From Roseiarcus sp963820795 (GTDB lineage Bacteria > Pseudomonadota > Alphaproteobacteria > Rhizobiales > Beijerinckiaceae), in contig CAWGBJ010000021.1 of assembly GCA_963820795.1 (NCBI GenBank), positions 124,001 through 188,000 of the forward strand: DNA of 64,000 bases. Direction: 5' to 3'. Of this stretch, positions 35,655-45,378 are shown one piece after another (the stretch's first letter is position 1; each line of letters begins with the position of its first letter). The position numbers were made by a program, and so were the translations under genes. The notes under the pieces are model-generated. The model had not been told where the DNA came from, made no database searches, and was given only the letters and a program-made list of their open reading frames with translations.

Positions 35655-36683
35655 TTAGATGTTGGTCGGCAGATAAAGCTCGAAAGGGACAAAAACGGGG
35701 CTTGGCGCCGTCTCCTGTGGCGAAACGAGCGCCGCCGCCATCGCGAAGAGCGCGCGCTCCGCGAGCAGCGCGGTCGGGGTCGAGATGACGGCCGTCAGCA
35801 CACCGTCGATAAGCCCGGCGCGAGCCTCCGGGGTCAATTCGTTGCAGACAATCGCGAGCCCGCGCGATCGCGGCTCGTCGCGCGCGCCGGCGATCACGCC
35901 CTCCTTGCCGCCGCCGCAGATATAGAGGCCGACGAGGTCGGGATGCGTCGCGAGCATATCCTGCGTCGCCGCATAGGCGATGCGCGGCTCCTCGAGATTG
36001 ACCAGCGGCTCGAGCGGGGCGAATTCAGGAGCGTTCTCGCGAAGATAGGCGCGAAACGAAATCTCCGCGATTTCCTGGCAGAGAAACCGGTGGCTGCCGA
36101 CGATGATGCCGACCTTGCCGGGACGCTTCGCCGCCTTGGCGATCAGCCAGGCGGCGGTGCGCCCCTCCTTGCGGTTGTCGCGCCCGACGTAGGGCGCGCC
36201 CGCTTCCGCTCCGAGTTCGGTGAGGATCGCGAAGGTCGGCACGCCCTTGTCGCGCAATTTCGCGATCGCGTCGCTGATGCGCGGATGATCGACCGAAACC
36301 ACCGCCATTGCGTGTGCGCTCTCGCCGAGCTTGAGCAGGCGTTGGGCGACGACTGCAGCGGAAAGATCGGGCGCGAAATCGATGAGCGGCTTGCCTCGGA
36401 AACGGGTCAGCGCCCGCGTGGCGGCGGCGAGGTCGGCGCCGAACTGGACATAGAAGGCGTCCGGCCGCTGCAAAAGGAAGCCAAAGACGCGTTCCGGAAC
36501 GTCGGCGCGCAGGCGGCTTTTCAGCAGCGGCGCGGCGTGAAAGCCGATCGTCTCGGCGGCGTGCAGGACCCGCTCCGCCGTCGGCTCGCGCACACGACTC
36601 CGGGCGTTCAACACACGATCGACCGTCGCGACACTGACATGGGCGGCGCGGGCGAGATCCGCGATGGTCGGGCGTGGGCTCAC
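35655..36683 (-). CDS. LacI-family transcriptional regulator
   Basis: A 342-residue regulator. The helix-turn-helix and hinge helix occupy the N-terminus: TIADLARAAHVSVATVDRVL, followed by LNARSRVREPTAERVLHAAE. A periplasmic-binding-protein-like effector domain follows, with KVGIIVGSHRFLCQEIAEIS and DLVGLYICGGGKEGVIAGA. Its GGGKEG loop and length fit the group that senses sugars or inositols. It lies upstream of, and in the same direction as, the transporter operon and divergent from the MocD-like gene, so it is well placed to control both sides. Confidence 0.9.
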   Translation of the reverse strand: MSPRPTIADLARAAHVSVATVDRVLNARSRVREPTAERVLHAAETIGFHAAPLLKSRLRADVPERVFGFLLQRPDAFYVQFGADLAAATRALTRFRGKPLIDFAPDLSAAVVAQRLLKLGESAHAMAVVSVDHPRISDAIAKLRDKGVPTFAILTELGAEAGAPYVGRDNRKEGRTAAWLIAKAAKRPGKVGIIVGSHRFLCQEIAEISFRAYLRENAPEFAPLEPLVNLEEPRIAYAATQDMLATHPDLVGLYICGGGKEGVIAGARDEPRSRGLAIVCNELTPEARAGLIDGVLTAVISTPTALLAERALFAMAAALVSPQETAPSPVFVPFELYLPTNI

Positions 36684-36852
36684 GGCTCAGGCCTCCGCTC
36701 GAAATGACGTAATTGCGATATTCGGCGGCAGAGATGATGATGGATTATGATAGAAAATGAAAGCGGAATGTTGTGCGGCGACAGGCTTGCGGGTAACCGT
36801 AACCCCATGACCCCGGCGAGCGGCCGGCGCTGGCGCGCAATGGAGGGAACCG

Positions 36853-37929
36853 ATGTCCGTCGCGATCGAGAGGCGCGATTACAGTCTTATCGGACCCGAG
36901 TCGGAGAAGGCCGTCGCCTCCGGTCTGGCCTCGGCGAAATGGTACGCTCCTCCGTTGACGCGCGCCGAACTCAAGGAGTTGATGCGCCGGACGGACGGCC
37001 CGGCGATCCGCGACACGCTGATCTGGTTCGCCGCGCTGATCATCTCGGGCGGGTTGGGTTACGCATTCTGGGGGACTTGGGCGGCGGTTCCGTGCTTCCT
37101 CGTCTACGGCGTCATCTATGGCTCGTCCTCGGACAGCCGCTGGCATGAATGCGGCCATCGCACCGCGTTCAAGACCAAATGGATGAACGATGCGGTCTAT
37201 CAGATCGCCTGCTTCATGATAATGCGCGAGCCAGAGATCTGGCGTTGGAGCCACACGCGCCATCACACCGACACGATCATCGTCGGCCGTGATCCGGAGA
37301 TCATTACGCCGCGCCCGCCGGACGTCGTCGCCCTCCTGCTGAATGTCTTCGCGCTGAAGAACACGGCGCGCTTCTTCCCCAAGCTCTTCCTGCATGCTCG
37401 CGGCAAGCTTACGGATGAGGAGGCGACATTCGTGCCCGAGAGCGAGCGACCGAAGGTCTACCGCGTCGCGCGCATCTGGCTGGCCATCTACGTCGCCGTC
37501 GTCGTCGCCTGCATCGCGTTCCGCTCGATCCTGCCGGCCATGTATATCGGACTGCCGACGCTCTATGGCGGCTGGCTCGCGCTCTATTTCGGCGTGACGC
37601 AGCATATCGGCCTTGCCGAGGACGTCCTCGACCACCGGCTGAATTCACGCACGGTCTACATGAACCCGATCTTCCGGTTCCTCTACTGGAACATGAATTA
37701 TCACGTCGAACACCACATCTACCCGACCGTGCCGTATCACGCGCTGCCGAAGCTGCACGAGTCGATCAAGGCCGACTGCCCGACCCCCTATCCGAGCACC
37801 ATCGCCGCCTACCGCGAGATCATCCCAGCGCTCGCCCGGCAACTAAAGGATCCGGCGTATTATGTGCGGCGCGAGTTGCCGGACGGCGCGCGGCCACTGC
37901 CGGTCGGAGCTACGGCGCAGAGAGGCTGA
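36853..37929 (+). CDS. MocD-like membrane di-iron oxygenase (fatty-acid desaturase fold)
   Basis: A 358-residue integral membrane protein of the fatty acid desaturase/AlkB superfamily. All three histidine boxes are present: HECGH at 98-102, HTRHH at 134-138, HVEHH at 284-288. About four hydrophobic helices are placed as expected. Its immediate partner is a MocE-type Rieske ferredoxin, as in the rhizobial mocDEF genes, where the system is thought to remove the methyl group of 3-O-methyl-scyllo-inosamine. Here the likely reaction is oxidative demethylation or hydroxylation of a polyol taken up by the divergent transporter. A lipid desaturase is the main alternative. Confidence 0.82.
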   Translation: MSVAIERRDYSLIGPESEKAVASGLASAKWYAPPLTRAELKELMRRTDGPAIRDTLIWFAALIISGGLGYAFWGTWAAVPCFLVYGVIYGSSSDSRWHECGHRTAFKTKWMNDAVYQIACFMIMREPEIWRWSHTRHHTDTIIVGRDPEIITPRPPDVVALLLNVFALKNTARFFPKLFLHARGKLTDEEATFVPESERPKVYRVARIWLAIYVAVVVACIAFRSILPAMYIGLPTLYGGWLALYFGVTQHIGLAEDVLDHRLNSRTVYMNPIFRFLYWNMNYHVEHHIYPTVPYHALPKLHESIKADCPTPYPSTIAAYREIIPALARQLKDPAYYVRRELPDGARPLPVGATAQRG

Positions 37930-37945
37930 GCACGAGGAGGTTCGA

Positions 37946-38263
37946 ATGAGCGAGATCTGGATCGACGCCGGCGCCGCCGACCGCATTGCTCGCGAGGATG
38001 TCGCCCCGTTCGAACACCAAGGCAGGCAGTACGCCCTCTACCGCACCGAGGACGATCGCTATTTCGCCACGGACGGCCTCTGCACGCACGAACTGGTCGA
38101 GCTCGCCGACGGCTTTGTCATGGGCACGATCATCGAATGCCCGATGCACAACGGCCGCTTCGACTTCACCACGGGTGAAGCGAAGGGCGCGCCTGCCTGC
38201 GTCAATCTCGCAACCTTCCCGGTGAAGATCGAAAGCGGGCGGATCCTGCTCAAGATCGGCTGA
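37946..38263 (+). CDS. MocE-like Rieske [2Fe-2S] ferredoxin
   Basis: A 105-residue soluble Rieske ferredoxin. Cluster ligands are C46-x-H48 (CTHEL) and C65-x2-H68 (CPMHNG), with the FDFTTGEAKGAPA loop after them. It would pass electrons to the MocD-like oxygenase whose stop is 17 bases upstream. A strong GAGGAGG precedes the ATG. A ferredoxin reductase (MocF in rhizobia) is not found in the window, so electrons must come from a reductase encoded elsewhere. Confidence 0.88.
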   Translation: MSEIWIDAGAADRIAREDVAPFEHQGRQYALYRTEDDRYFATDGLCTHELVELADGFVMGTIIECPMHNGRFDFTTGEAKGAPACVNLATFPVKIESGRILLKIG

Positions 38264-38357
38264 GACAGGCGGCGCCCGTGAGCGCATTCCTCTGGCGCGG
38301 TCCACCGGCCGTTGCTAAAGCGCTGACGGGCGCCGTTTCGTCCTGGGAGAGGGCCAA

Positions 38358-39119
38358 ATGAGAGTTTCCGGAGCGGCGGCGATCGTGACCGGCGGCGGCT
38401 CTGGGCTCGGCCGCGCGACAGCGGAGGCGTTGGCCGCGAAGGGAGCCAAAGTGGCGGTCGTCGACGTCAACGCGGCCGCGGCGGAGGAGACCGCAGGAGC
38501 GATCGGGGGACTGGCGCTCGTGTGCGACGTCGCCGACGACGCCTCGGCTAGAGCGGCGGTCGCCAAGGCAGAGGCGGCGCACGGCGCGGCGCGCGCGCTC
38601 GTTAATTGCGCCGGCGTCGGGACGGCGGTCCGTGTTGTCGGCAAGGACGGCGATCCGGCCCCCCTTGGCGATTTCGAGCGGGTGATCCGGGTCAATCTCG
38701 TCGGCACCTTCAACATGATCCGTTTGGTCGCAGCCGCGATCGCGAGGATCGAGCCGATCGACGGCGAACGCGGGGTCATCATCTCGACCGCGTCGGTCGC
38801 AGCATACGAAGGACAGATCGGTCAGGCCGCCTATTCGGCCTCGAAGGGCGGGGTCGTCGCGATGACGCTGCCGATCGCCCGGGAGCTCGCGCGGATCGGC
38901 GTACGCGTCAACGCCATCGCGCCTGGCATCTTCATGACGCCGATGCTGGCGGGCTTGAGAGAGGACTTCCAGGCGTCGCTCGCCGCTTCGGTGCCCTTTC
39001 CCGCCCGTCTCGGCCAGCCTGCGGAATATGCGGCGCTGGCGGTCCACATCATCGAAAACGGCTACATCAACGGCGAGACGATCCGCATCGACGGCGCGCT
39101 GCGCATGGCGCCGCGCTGA
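38358..39119 (+). CDS. Short-chain dehydrogenase/reductase
   Basis: A 253-residue classical SDR. The cofactor loop is TGGGSGLG at 11-18, with an acidic residue after strand two (VVDVN) favouring NAD+. LVNCAGVG matches NNAG, the catalytic serine is in ISTASVAAY, and Y-x3-K is YSASK. The closest pattern is the type 2 3-hydroxyacyl-CoA dehydrogenase group (HSD10-like). Downstream of the MocD/MocE pair it may oxidise a hydroxyl of the demethylated product, or act on an acyl-CoA unrelated to that locus. The gap of 94 bases suggests the same transcript. Confidence 0.87.
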   Translation: MRVSGAAAIVTGGGSGLGRATAEALAAKGAKVAVVDVNAAAAEETAGAIGGLALVCDVADDASARAAVAKAEAAHGAARALVNCAGVGTAVRVVGKDGDPAPLGDFERVIRVNLVGTFNMIRLVAAAIARIEPIDGERGVIISTASVAAYEGQIGQAAYSASKGGVVAMTLPIARELARIGVRVNAIAPGIFMTPMLAGLREDFQASLAASVPFPARLGQPAEYAALAVHIIENGYINGETIRIDGALRMAPR

Positions 39120-39546
39120 TGGGCGCTCAAAGGAGATCGCGTGCATGAAAGAGGGGGCGGGTCGCCATTCCTGCACACCGCCCCGAGTCCCTTTGTGGTC
39201 CGTTGATTTCCCACGAAGGAGGACGAAGAGGTCGGCAAGCGGCGTCTCGATGAGCTTTCCCAAGCCTATCGAGGGGACAACTCCTGCCGACCAGCGAGCA
39301 TCCTTCGCGGGGCCGTTGCTGGACGCCTAAGGATGAAGTTCAATGGCCATGGAGGGAGCTCGGCTGAGGTCATTGTGCATCAACGGACGCTTTGTGTTTA
39401 GACTGAGGATCTGAAGGACGTCGCCGACGGCTCGGAGCCGCTCCGCCGCTTCCGCGGTTGCGACGCGTTTCCAGACATCAATTCGAACGAGGACTGGCGG
39501 GCGAAGATCAAATCCAAACCCGGCTGAGCCGCTTGTTGACGATACG
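39120..39546. other. Intergenic region with a possible gene tail
   Basis: No full gene. A frame ending at 39527 reads DVADGSEPLRRFRGCDAF then PDINSNEDWRAKIKSKPG without any start codon after an upstream TAG; it could be the C-terminal remnant of a small gene. The remainder shows nothing recognisable. Confidence 0.3.
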
Positions 39547-41344
39547 ATGAGCGAAACGCGGAAACTCGCGGCCATTCTGGCGGCGGACGTCGTCGGCTTC
39601 AGTCGTCTGACCGGCGCCGACGAGGACCGCACGCTGGCGAGGCTCAGGGCGCTGCGCAGCGACCTCATCGATCCGACCATCGCCGTTCATCGCGGGCGCG
39701 TCGTTAAGCGCACCGGCGACGGCGCGCTGGTCGAGTTCCGCAGCGTGGTCGACGCGGTGCGCTGCGCTCTCGAAATCCAGAACGCCATGGTCGAGCGCAA
39801 CGCCGGCGTGCCGGCCGAGCGCCGCATCGATTTCCGCATCGGCGTCCATCTCGGCGATGTGGTCGAGGAGAGCGACGGCGATCTCATGGGCGACGGCGTC
39901 AATATCGCGGCGCGATTGGAGGGGATCGCCCAGCCCGGCGCGATTTGCCTCTCCGAGCAAGCCTATTGGCAGGTCAAGTCGCGGCTGGACATTGCGGTCA
40001 GCGATCTGGGCGCAACGCAACTCAAGAATATCGCCGAGCCGGTTCGGGCCTTCCTGCTCGAGGTCGGCCGTCCAGCCCCGGCGAAGCCGGCGACGCTCGC
40101 CATGGCCGAGACGGCGGAAAAGCCGGCGGCCCCGCCCGCGCTGCTCGACAAGCCGTCGATCGCCGTCCTGGCGTTCCAGAACATGAGCGGCGACCCCGAG
40201 CAGGAATATTTCGCCGACGGGATCACCGAGGACGTGATCACCGACCTCTCGAAGATCGGCACTCTCCTGGTCATCGCGCGCAACTCAAGCTTCGCCTACA
40301 AGGGCAAGCCGGTCGACATCCGTGTCGTCGCACGCGAGCTCGGCGTTCGCTCCGTGCTCGAGGGAAGCAACCGGCGCGCCGGCAACCGCGTGCGGATCAC
40401 CGCGCAGCTGATCGACGCCGAAAGCGGCGGCCACCTTTGGGCCGACCGTTTCGACCGTGAACTGAGCGACATTTTCGCTGTCCAGGACGAGGTCACGCGG
40501 CGGATCGTCCACGCGCTCAAGATCAAACTAAGCCCGGGCGAGGCCGCACGGCTCGGCGCGGTTCAAACGACCAGTAGCAGGGCGCATGACTTTTTCCTCG
40601 CCGGCCGTGAGCTCCTGATGGGGCCGACGAGGAACCGCGAGGTGTTCGATCGGTTCGACCGACCTTTTTGCCAAGGCCATCGCCGAGGACCCGAGCTACG
40701 GCGAGGCGTACGCGGGCGCCGCGATGGCTCATCTTTTGAACTGGCAGAACCATTGGACGGAGGACTGGCGCCGAGCGCTCGAAACCGCTGAGCGCAATAT
40801 CGATTTGGCCCTGCAGAAGAGCCCCGAGGTAGCTTTCGTGCATCACGTCGCCGCGGTTTTCTTCTTCTGGAAAAAGGATCTCCAACGATCTGCCGTGGAG
40901 GCGGATGTCTCGCTGAACCTCAATCCAAACTATGCTCACGCGCACAGCACGCGCGGCCTTGCCGGCATCTATGGCGTGCAGCCTCTTACCGCTGTTCCCT
41001 ATATCGAGCAGGCCATTTGCCTCGATCCGGCGTTCAAGCAGCATTATCTCCACTTTCTCGGCTCGGCCCATCTGCTGGCGGGCGACTACGCCGCAGCGGC
41101 GAATCTGTTTCGCGAGCGTGTCCAGCTCAGTCCGAAAACCGACCTCTCTCGCGCCTTTCTCGCCGTCGCGCTTGGCCATCTGGGCGAGGCCCGCGAGGCA
41201 AGGCAGGTCTGGCGGGAGCTTATGGAGATCAACCCGGGATATTCCTTTGCCGAGCACGTCGGCCGGCTTCCTTTCCGCAACCAAGCCGATGCCGTCCGCC
41301 TGGCCGAAGGCCTGGACAAGGCGGGGCTCCTAGCGGAGAAGTGA
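39547..41344 (+). pseudogene. Class III adenylate cyclase with TPR region, interrupted by one base
   Basis: Two frames form one 598-residue protein. Residues 1-170 are a class III cyclase domain (AILAADVVGFSRLTGADEDR with the metal Asp, KRTGDGALVEF, GDGVNIAARLEGIA). The middle, from PSIAVLAFQNMSGDPEQEYFADG, is the TolB-like region common in this family. The C-terminal 200 residues are TPR-like (SLNLNPNYAHAHSTRGLAGI). At 40651-40660 the DNA reads CGGTTCGACC; removing one T gives DRSTDLFAKAIAEDPSYGEA and joins the frames. Such cyclases are abundant in Bradyrhizobiaceae and relatives. A sequencing error or a recent mutation would look identical. Confidence 0.85.
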
Positions 41345-41385
41345 ACGGGGCTTTCGGGCTCGGACTAAAGGAGGGGCGGTCGTTC

Positions 41386-42288
41386 ATGACGGATGCAGTC
41401 GATATCGCGTGGCCGGTGAAGAGCCGCGAGATGCACAACCACCATATGAATTCGACGGTCTGGAATTCCTTCAAATTCCGGCCCGACGACATCGTCGTCG
41501 CGACCTGGGGAAAGTCCGGCACGACCTGGACCCAGCAGATCGTCGGCCAGCTCGTTTTCAACGGCGCGGGAGGGATCGACGTCGCGAAGCTCTCGCCCTG
41601 GCTCGATATTCGCATCCTGCCGCCCGAGGCGATCGCCGGCCTCGAACACCAGTCCCACAGGCGTTTCGTCAAGACGCACCTTCCGGTCGACGCGCTCGTT
41701 TTCTCGCCGCAGGCGAAATATCTCTATATCGGCCGCGACGGCCGCGACGCGGTCTGGAGCATGTATCACCACCACGCCAGCGCCAACCAGCTGTGGTACG
41801 ATATGCTAAACAACACGCCCGGCCTCGTCGGCGATCCGATCGAAAGGCCGCCGGCGTCGCGGCGTGACTATTTCCGGCAATGGCTCGAAAGGGACGGCTA
41901 CCCCTTCTGGCCTTTCTGGGAAAACATCCGCTCGTGGTGGGCGGTCCGGAACCTCCCGAATGTCAAGCTCATTCACTTCAACACAATGAAGAGCGACCTT
42001 GCAGGCTCGATTCGCGAGATCGCGGCGTTCCTCGACATCCCGATCGACGAAACGAAGTTCCCGGCCATCGTCGACCACTGCACGTTCGACTACATGAAGT
42101 CTCACGCGGAGCTCGCGGCGCCGGCCGGCGGCATTGTCTTCGAAGGCGGCGCCAAGTCCTTTTTCGACCAAGGCACGAACGGCCGCTGGCGCGATACTCT
42201 GACGGCCGAGGACATCAAGGCCTACGAAGCCAAAGCGCTGGCCGAACTCGGGCCGGAATGCGCGCGCTGGCTCGCGCAGGGGGCCTGA
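41386..42288 (+). CDS. Cytosolic-type sulfotransferase
   Basis: A 300-residue PAPS-dependent sulfotransferase. The 5'-phosphosulfate loop is ATWGKSGTTWTQQIV (residues 39-53), and the 3'-phosphate motif is YIGRDGRDAVWSMYHH near residue 107. A conserved histidine (FVKTHLPVDAL) probably acts as base. The C-terminal region lacks a clear GxxGxWK motif but has GTNGRWRDTL in its place, which is functionally equivalent in family members. A good AAAGGAGGGG site precedes the ATG. It follows the cyclase gene by 41 bases; nothing nearby shows the acceptor. Confidence 0.86.
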   Translation: MTDAVDIAWPVKSREMHNHHMNSTVWNSFKFRPDDIVVATWGKSGTTWTQQIVGQLVFNGAGGIDVAKLSPWLDIRILPPEAIAGLEHQSHRRFVKTHLPVDALVFSPQAKYLYIGRDGRDAVWSMYHHHASANQLWYDMLNNTPGLVGDPIERPPASRRDYFRQWLERDGYPFWPFWENIRSWWAVRNLPNVKLIHFNTMKSDLAGSIREIAAFLDIPIDETKFPAIVDHCTFDYMKSHAELAAPAGGIVFEGGAKSFFDQGTNGRWRDTLTAEDIKAYEAKALAELGPECARWLAQGA

Positions 42289-42413
42289 TATGCCTTTGTT
42301 CGGCTCGCCGCCGTGCAGGAGATCATGAAACGGATGCAGATCGTGATAGCGGTGCAGGACCGACGGCGCCCAGTGGCTCGGCCCAGTCATGCGCGTTCAT
42401 CGCGGGCTTCATC

Positions 42414-43469
42414 TCAATAGAGACGTTGGGTCGATCGGGCGTCAAAGAGATGAATAGCTCCCGGCTGCGGCCGAACCCTGATCGTTTCGCCTGGCCTGGC
42501 GTCGACGCGTTCACGGAAAACGCCCGCGAACGGCTGGCTGCCGAGCCTGCCCTGCACTTGGGTTTCCGATCCGGTGGGCTCGACGAGTTCCACGGCAAAC
42601 GGCAGCCCTGCGCCGTCCAGGGCAAGATGCTCGGGCCGGATTCCGTAGACCGCCGCGTTTCCGAAATGCGCTTTCGCATTGGCGTCGACCGGCAGCACCA
42701 AGCCGTCCGTCGTCTCGAAGCCGTCGTGGCGAAGGGTTCCGTGCAGAATATTCATCGCCGGCGAACCGATGAACCCCGCGACAAAAATATTGGCCGGGCG
42801 GTCGTAGAGCTCGAGAGGCGCGCCGATCTGTTCAATCCTGCCGTGGTTCATCACCACGATCTGGTCAGCCATTGTCATGGCCTCGATCTGGTCGTGGGTG
42901 ACATAGACCGTGGTCGTCGCAAGGCGCTGGTGCAGCGACTTGATCTCGCCGCGCATCTGCACCCGCAACTTGGCGTCGAGATTGGAGAGCGGCTCGTCAA
43001 AGAGAAAGACTGAAGGATCGCGAACGATCGCTCGTCCCATCGCCACACGCTGACGCTGACCGCCCGACAATTCCTTGGGATAGCGCGCCAGCAGGTCCTG
43101 AAGGCCGAGGATGTCGGCGGCGCGCCCGACCTTGGACTTCATCTCCTGCGGCGGCGCGCCTTTGAGCCGCAACGAAAACGCCATGTTCTGTTCGACCGTC
43201 ATGTGCGGATAGAGAGCGTAGGATTGAAAGACCATTGCGATGTCGCGCTCTTTTGGCGGGACCTGGTTGACCACCCTCGAACCGATCCTGATCTCTCCGG
43301 CGGTGATCTCCTCAAGGCCGGCGATCATGCGCAATAACGTCGACTTGCCGCATCCCGAGGGACCGACAAGGATCACGAATGCGCCATCCGGGATCTGAAT
43401 CGACACGCCATGCAGGATCGGCGTTGCGCCGAAATGCTTTCCCACATTCTCGATGGACAAGGAGGCCAT
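42414..43469 (-). CDS. UgpC/MalK-type ABC transporter ATPase
   Basis: A 351-residue ATPase of the CUT1 family. Walker A GPSGCGKST (about 36-44), Q-loop VFQSYALYPHMTV, signature LSGGQRQRVAMGRAI, Walker B VFLFDEPLSNLDA and switch histidine VYVTHDQIEAM are all in place. A C-terminal OB-fold (TOBE) domain contains YGIRPEHLALDG. It is the last gene of a four-gene operon with the binding protein and two permeases. It is intact and should energise that system. Confidence 0.93.
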   Translation of the reverse strand: MASLSIENVGKHFGATPILHGVSIQIPDGAFVILVGPSGCGKSTLLRMIAGLEEITAGEIRIGSRVVNQVPPKERDIAMVFQSYALYPHMTVEQNMAFSLRLKGAPPQEMKSKVGRAADILGLQDLLARYPKELSGGQRQRVAMGRAIVRDPSVFLFDEPLSNLDAKLRVQMRGEIKSLHQRLATTTVYVTHDQIEAMTMADQIVVMNHGRIEQIGAPLELYDRPANIFVAGFIGSPAMNILHGTLRHDGFETTDGLVLPVDANAKAHFGNAAVYGIRPEHLALDGAGLPFAVELVEPTGSETQVQGRLGSQPFAGVFRERVDARPGETIRVRPQPGAIHLFDARSTQRLY

Positions 43470-43494
43470 TGAACGTCCCGACTTTATGGATCGC

Positions 43495-44367
43495 CTATTC
43501 CTTCACCGCGCCCGTGAGACTGGACACATAATATTCGACAAAGAAGGAGTAGAGAATGACCACCGGCAGCGAACCCACGAGCGCCGCCGCCATTAATGAA
43601 CCCCAATGGTAGACATCGCCCTCGACGAGTTCGGTGATCGCGCCGACCGGCACCGTCTTGTTCTCCGACGAGGAAATGAAGGTGAGCGCGTAAATGAACT
43701 CGTTCCACGACAGGGTGAAGGCGAAGATCCCCGCCGAAATCAGTCCGGGCACGGCAAGCGGCAAGGTGATCGACCAAAGGACCTGCAGCCGCGACGCGCC
43801 GTCGATCATTGCGCATTCCTCGAGCTCGTAGGGGATGGTGCGGAAATAGCCCATCAGCAGCCAAGTGCAGAACGGCACCAGGAACGTCGGGTAAGTGAGG
43901 ATGAGCGCCCAGTCGCTGTCATAGAGCCCGAGCCGGAAGATGATGGCGGCGAGCGGGATGAACAGGATGCTCGGCGGAACGAGGTAGGCGAGGAAGATGG
44001 CAAGGCCGACGTAGCGCGCCCCGGTGAATCGAAGGCGTTCGATCGCATACGCCGCGCACACGCTGGCGAACAGAGAGATGGTCGTCGAAACCGCCGCGAC
44101 AACCATCGTGTTGAGCAGCCACTGCGGATAGCTCGTCTCGAAAAATAGCTTGTGAATGTGCATAAGCGTCGGGCGAGCGATCCAGAACGGATTGAAGTGC
44201 GCGTAATCGTACAGCTCTTCGTCCGGCTTGAAGGTCGTCGTTGTCATCCAATAAAACGGGAAGATCAGGACGAAGATGAAAACGGCGAGCGGCAGATAGA
44301 GCGTGAAGAGGCGGCGCGGCAGCCGCTCCAGATAGTCCATTCCTTCCAATCCGCCCTGTCCGGCCAT
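43495..44367 (-). CDS. CUT1 sugar ABC transporter permease (MalG-like)
   Basis: A 290-residue inner-membrane permease with six hydrophobic helices. The EAA loop that contacts the ATPase is in ELEECAMIDGASRLQVLWSI (about residues 191-210), followed by LPLAVPGLISAGIF. The C-terminus GSLPVVILYSFFVEYYVSSL then TGAVKE is the usual MalG-type ending. It starts 3 bases after the stop of the other permease, so the two are translationally linked. The substrate is not evident. Confidence 0.92.
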   Translation of the reverse strand: MAGQGGLEGMDYLERLPRRLFTLYLPLAVFIFVLIFPFYWMTTTTFKPDEELYDYAHFNPFWIARPTLMHIHKLFFETSYPQWLLNTMVVAAVSTTISLFASVCAAYAIERLRFTGARYVGLAIFLAYLVPPSILFIPLAAIIFRLGLYDSDWALILTYPTFLVPFCTWLLMGYFRTIPYELEECAMIDGASRLQVLWSITLPLAVPGLISAGIFAFTLSWNEFIYALTFISSSENKTVPVGAITELVEGDVYHWGSLMAAALVGSLPVVILYSFFVEYYVSSLTGAVKE

Positions 44368-44370
44368 GAG

Positions 44371-45378
44371 TCAGCCCCTCGTTCCCGGCTGCCAACGCCG
44401 GCGCTGCAGGCCGAAATAGCTGAACAGGATGGCGGCGAGCAGGAACGGCGTCATCGCGTCGGCTATCGCCGCGCCTTCGCCGAGATGACCCCCGGTGATC
44501 GCCCGCTCGAACGACAGGGTCGCCATCAGATGAGTGGCGTTGATCGGACCGCCCCGGGTGAGCGTATAGATGAGTTGAAAGTCAGTGAAGGTGAGCAGCA
44601 CAGAGAAAGTCATCACGACGGCGATGATCGGCGACAGCAGCGGAAGCGTGACGAAGCGGAATCGCTGCCACGGACTGGCGCCGTCGAGCGTCGCCGCTTC
44701 GTGCAGCGATGGCGAGATCGTCTGCAATCCGGCGAGCAGCGTAATGGCGACAAAAGGAATGCCCCGCCAGACGTTGGCGGCGATGACGGCGAAGCGGGCA
44801 TGCCACGGCTGGCCGAGAAAATCGATGTAGTTGTCGATGAATCCGAACTTGATCAACGCCCAGGAGACGATCGAGAATTGCGGGTCGTAGATCCACCAGA
44901 AGGCGATCGCCGAGAGCACGGTCGGCACGACGAACGGCAAAAGCACCACCGCACGAAGCAGCGACTTGAACGGCAGCCGCCGGTTGAGCAGAAGCGCCAG
45001 ATAGAGGCCGAGGCCGAATTTCAGGCAGCTGGCGACGACGGTGTAGAACACGGTGTTGAACACCGCGAGCCAGAACACCGAATCGTGCGCAAGCGAGATG
45101 AAATTCCCGAGCCCGATGAAATGGCCCGGTTCGCCGATCGGCGTGTCGGTGAGGCCGAGCCACAATCCGAGGGCGAGCGGGTAGGCGAGAAACACCAGCA
45201 GGATGGAGGCTGCCGGCAGCAGCAGGACGAGTCCGAGAAAATTGCGGCCATCGAGAAGGCGCGCCGCCCATTGGCGCCAGGTCGCGGCAGGCCGGCCGGC
45301 GATCCTGGCGTCCGCCGCCACGGGGCCGCTCCTTCGAAGGGTCGCCGGCCGGCGCGTTTCCGTGTTCGCCTGTCCCAT
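44371..45378 (-). CDS. CUT1 sugar ABC transporter permease (MalF-like)
   Basis: A 335-residue permease with six helices after a polar N-terminus of about 45 residues. The EAA loop is LHEAATLDGASPWQRFRFVT, followed by LPLLSPIIAVVM. Its ATG overlaps the binding-protein stop by one base (TGATG), a sign of tight coupling. It pairs with the MalG-like subunit downstream. Confidence 0.92.
   Translation of the reverse strand: MGQANTETRRPATLRRSGPVAADARIAGRPAATWRQWAARLLDGRNFLGLVLLLPAASILLVFLAYPLALGLWLGLTDTPIGEPGHFIGLGNFISLAHDSVFWLAVFNTVFYTVVASCLKFGLGLYLALLLNRRLPFKSLLRAVVLLPFVVPTVLSAIAFWWIYDPQFSIVSWALIKFGFIDNYIDFLGQPWHARFAVIAANVWRGIPFVAITLLAGLQTISPSLHEAATLDGASPWQRFRFVTLPLLSPIIAVVMTFSVLLTFTDFQLIYTLTRGGPINATHLMATLSFERAITGGHLGEGAAIADAMTPFLLAAILFSYFGLQRRRWQPGTRG

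Noticed and set aside
39391..39527. Small gene ending at 39527
   Set aside because: The frame reads like protein but has no start codon after the upstream stop, so it is at most a remnant.
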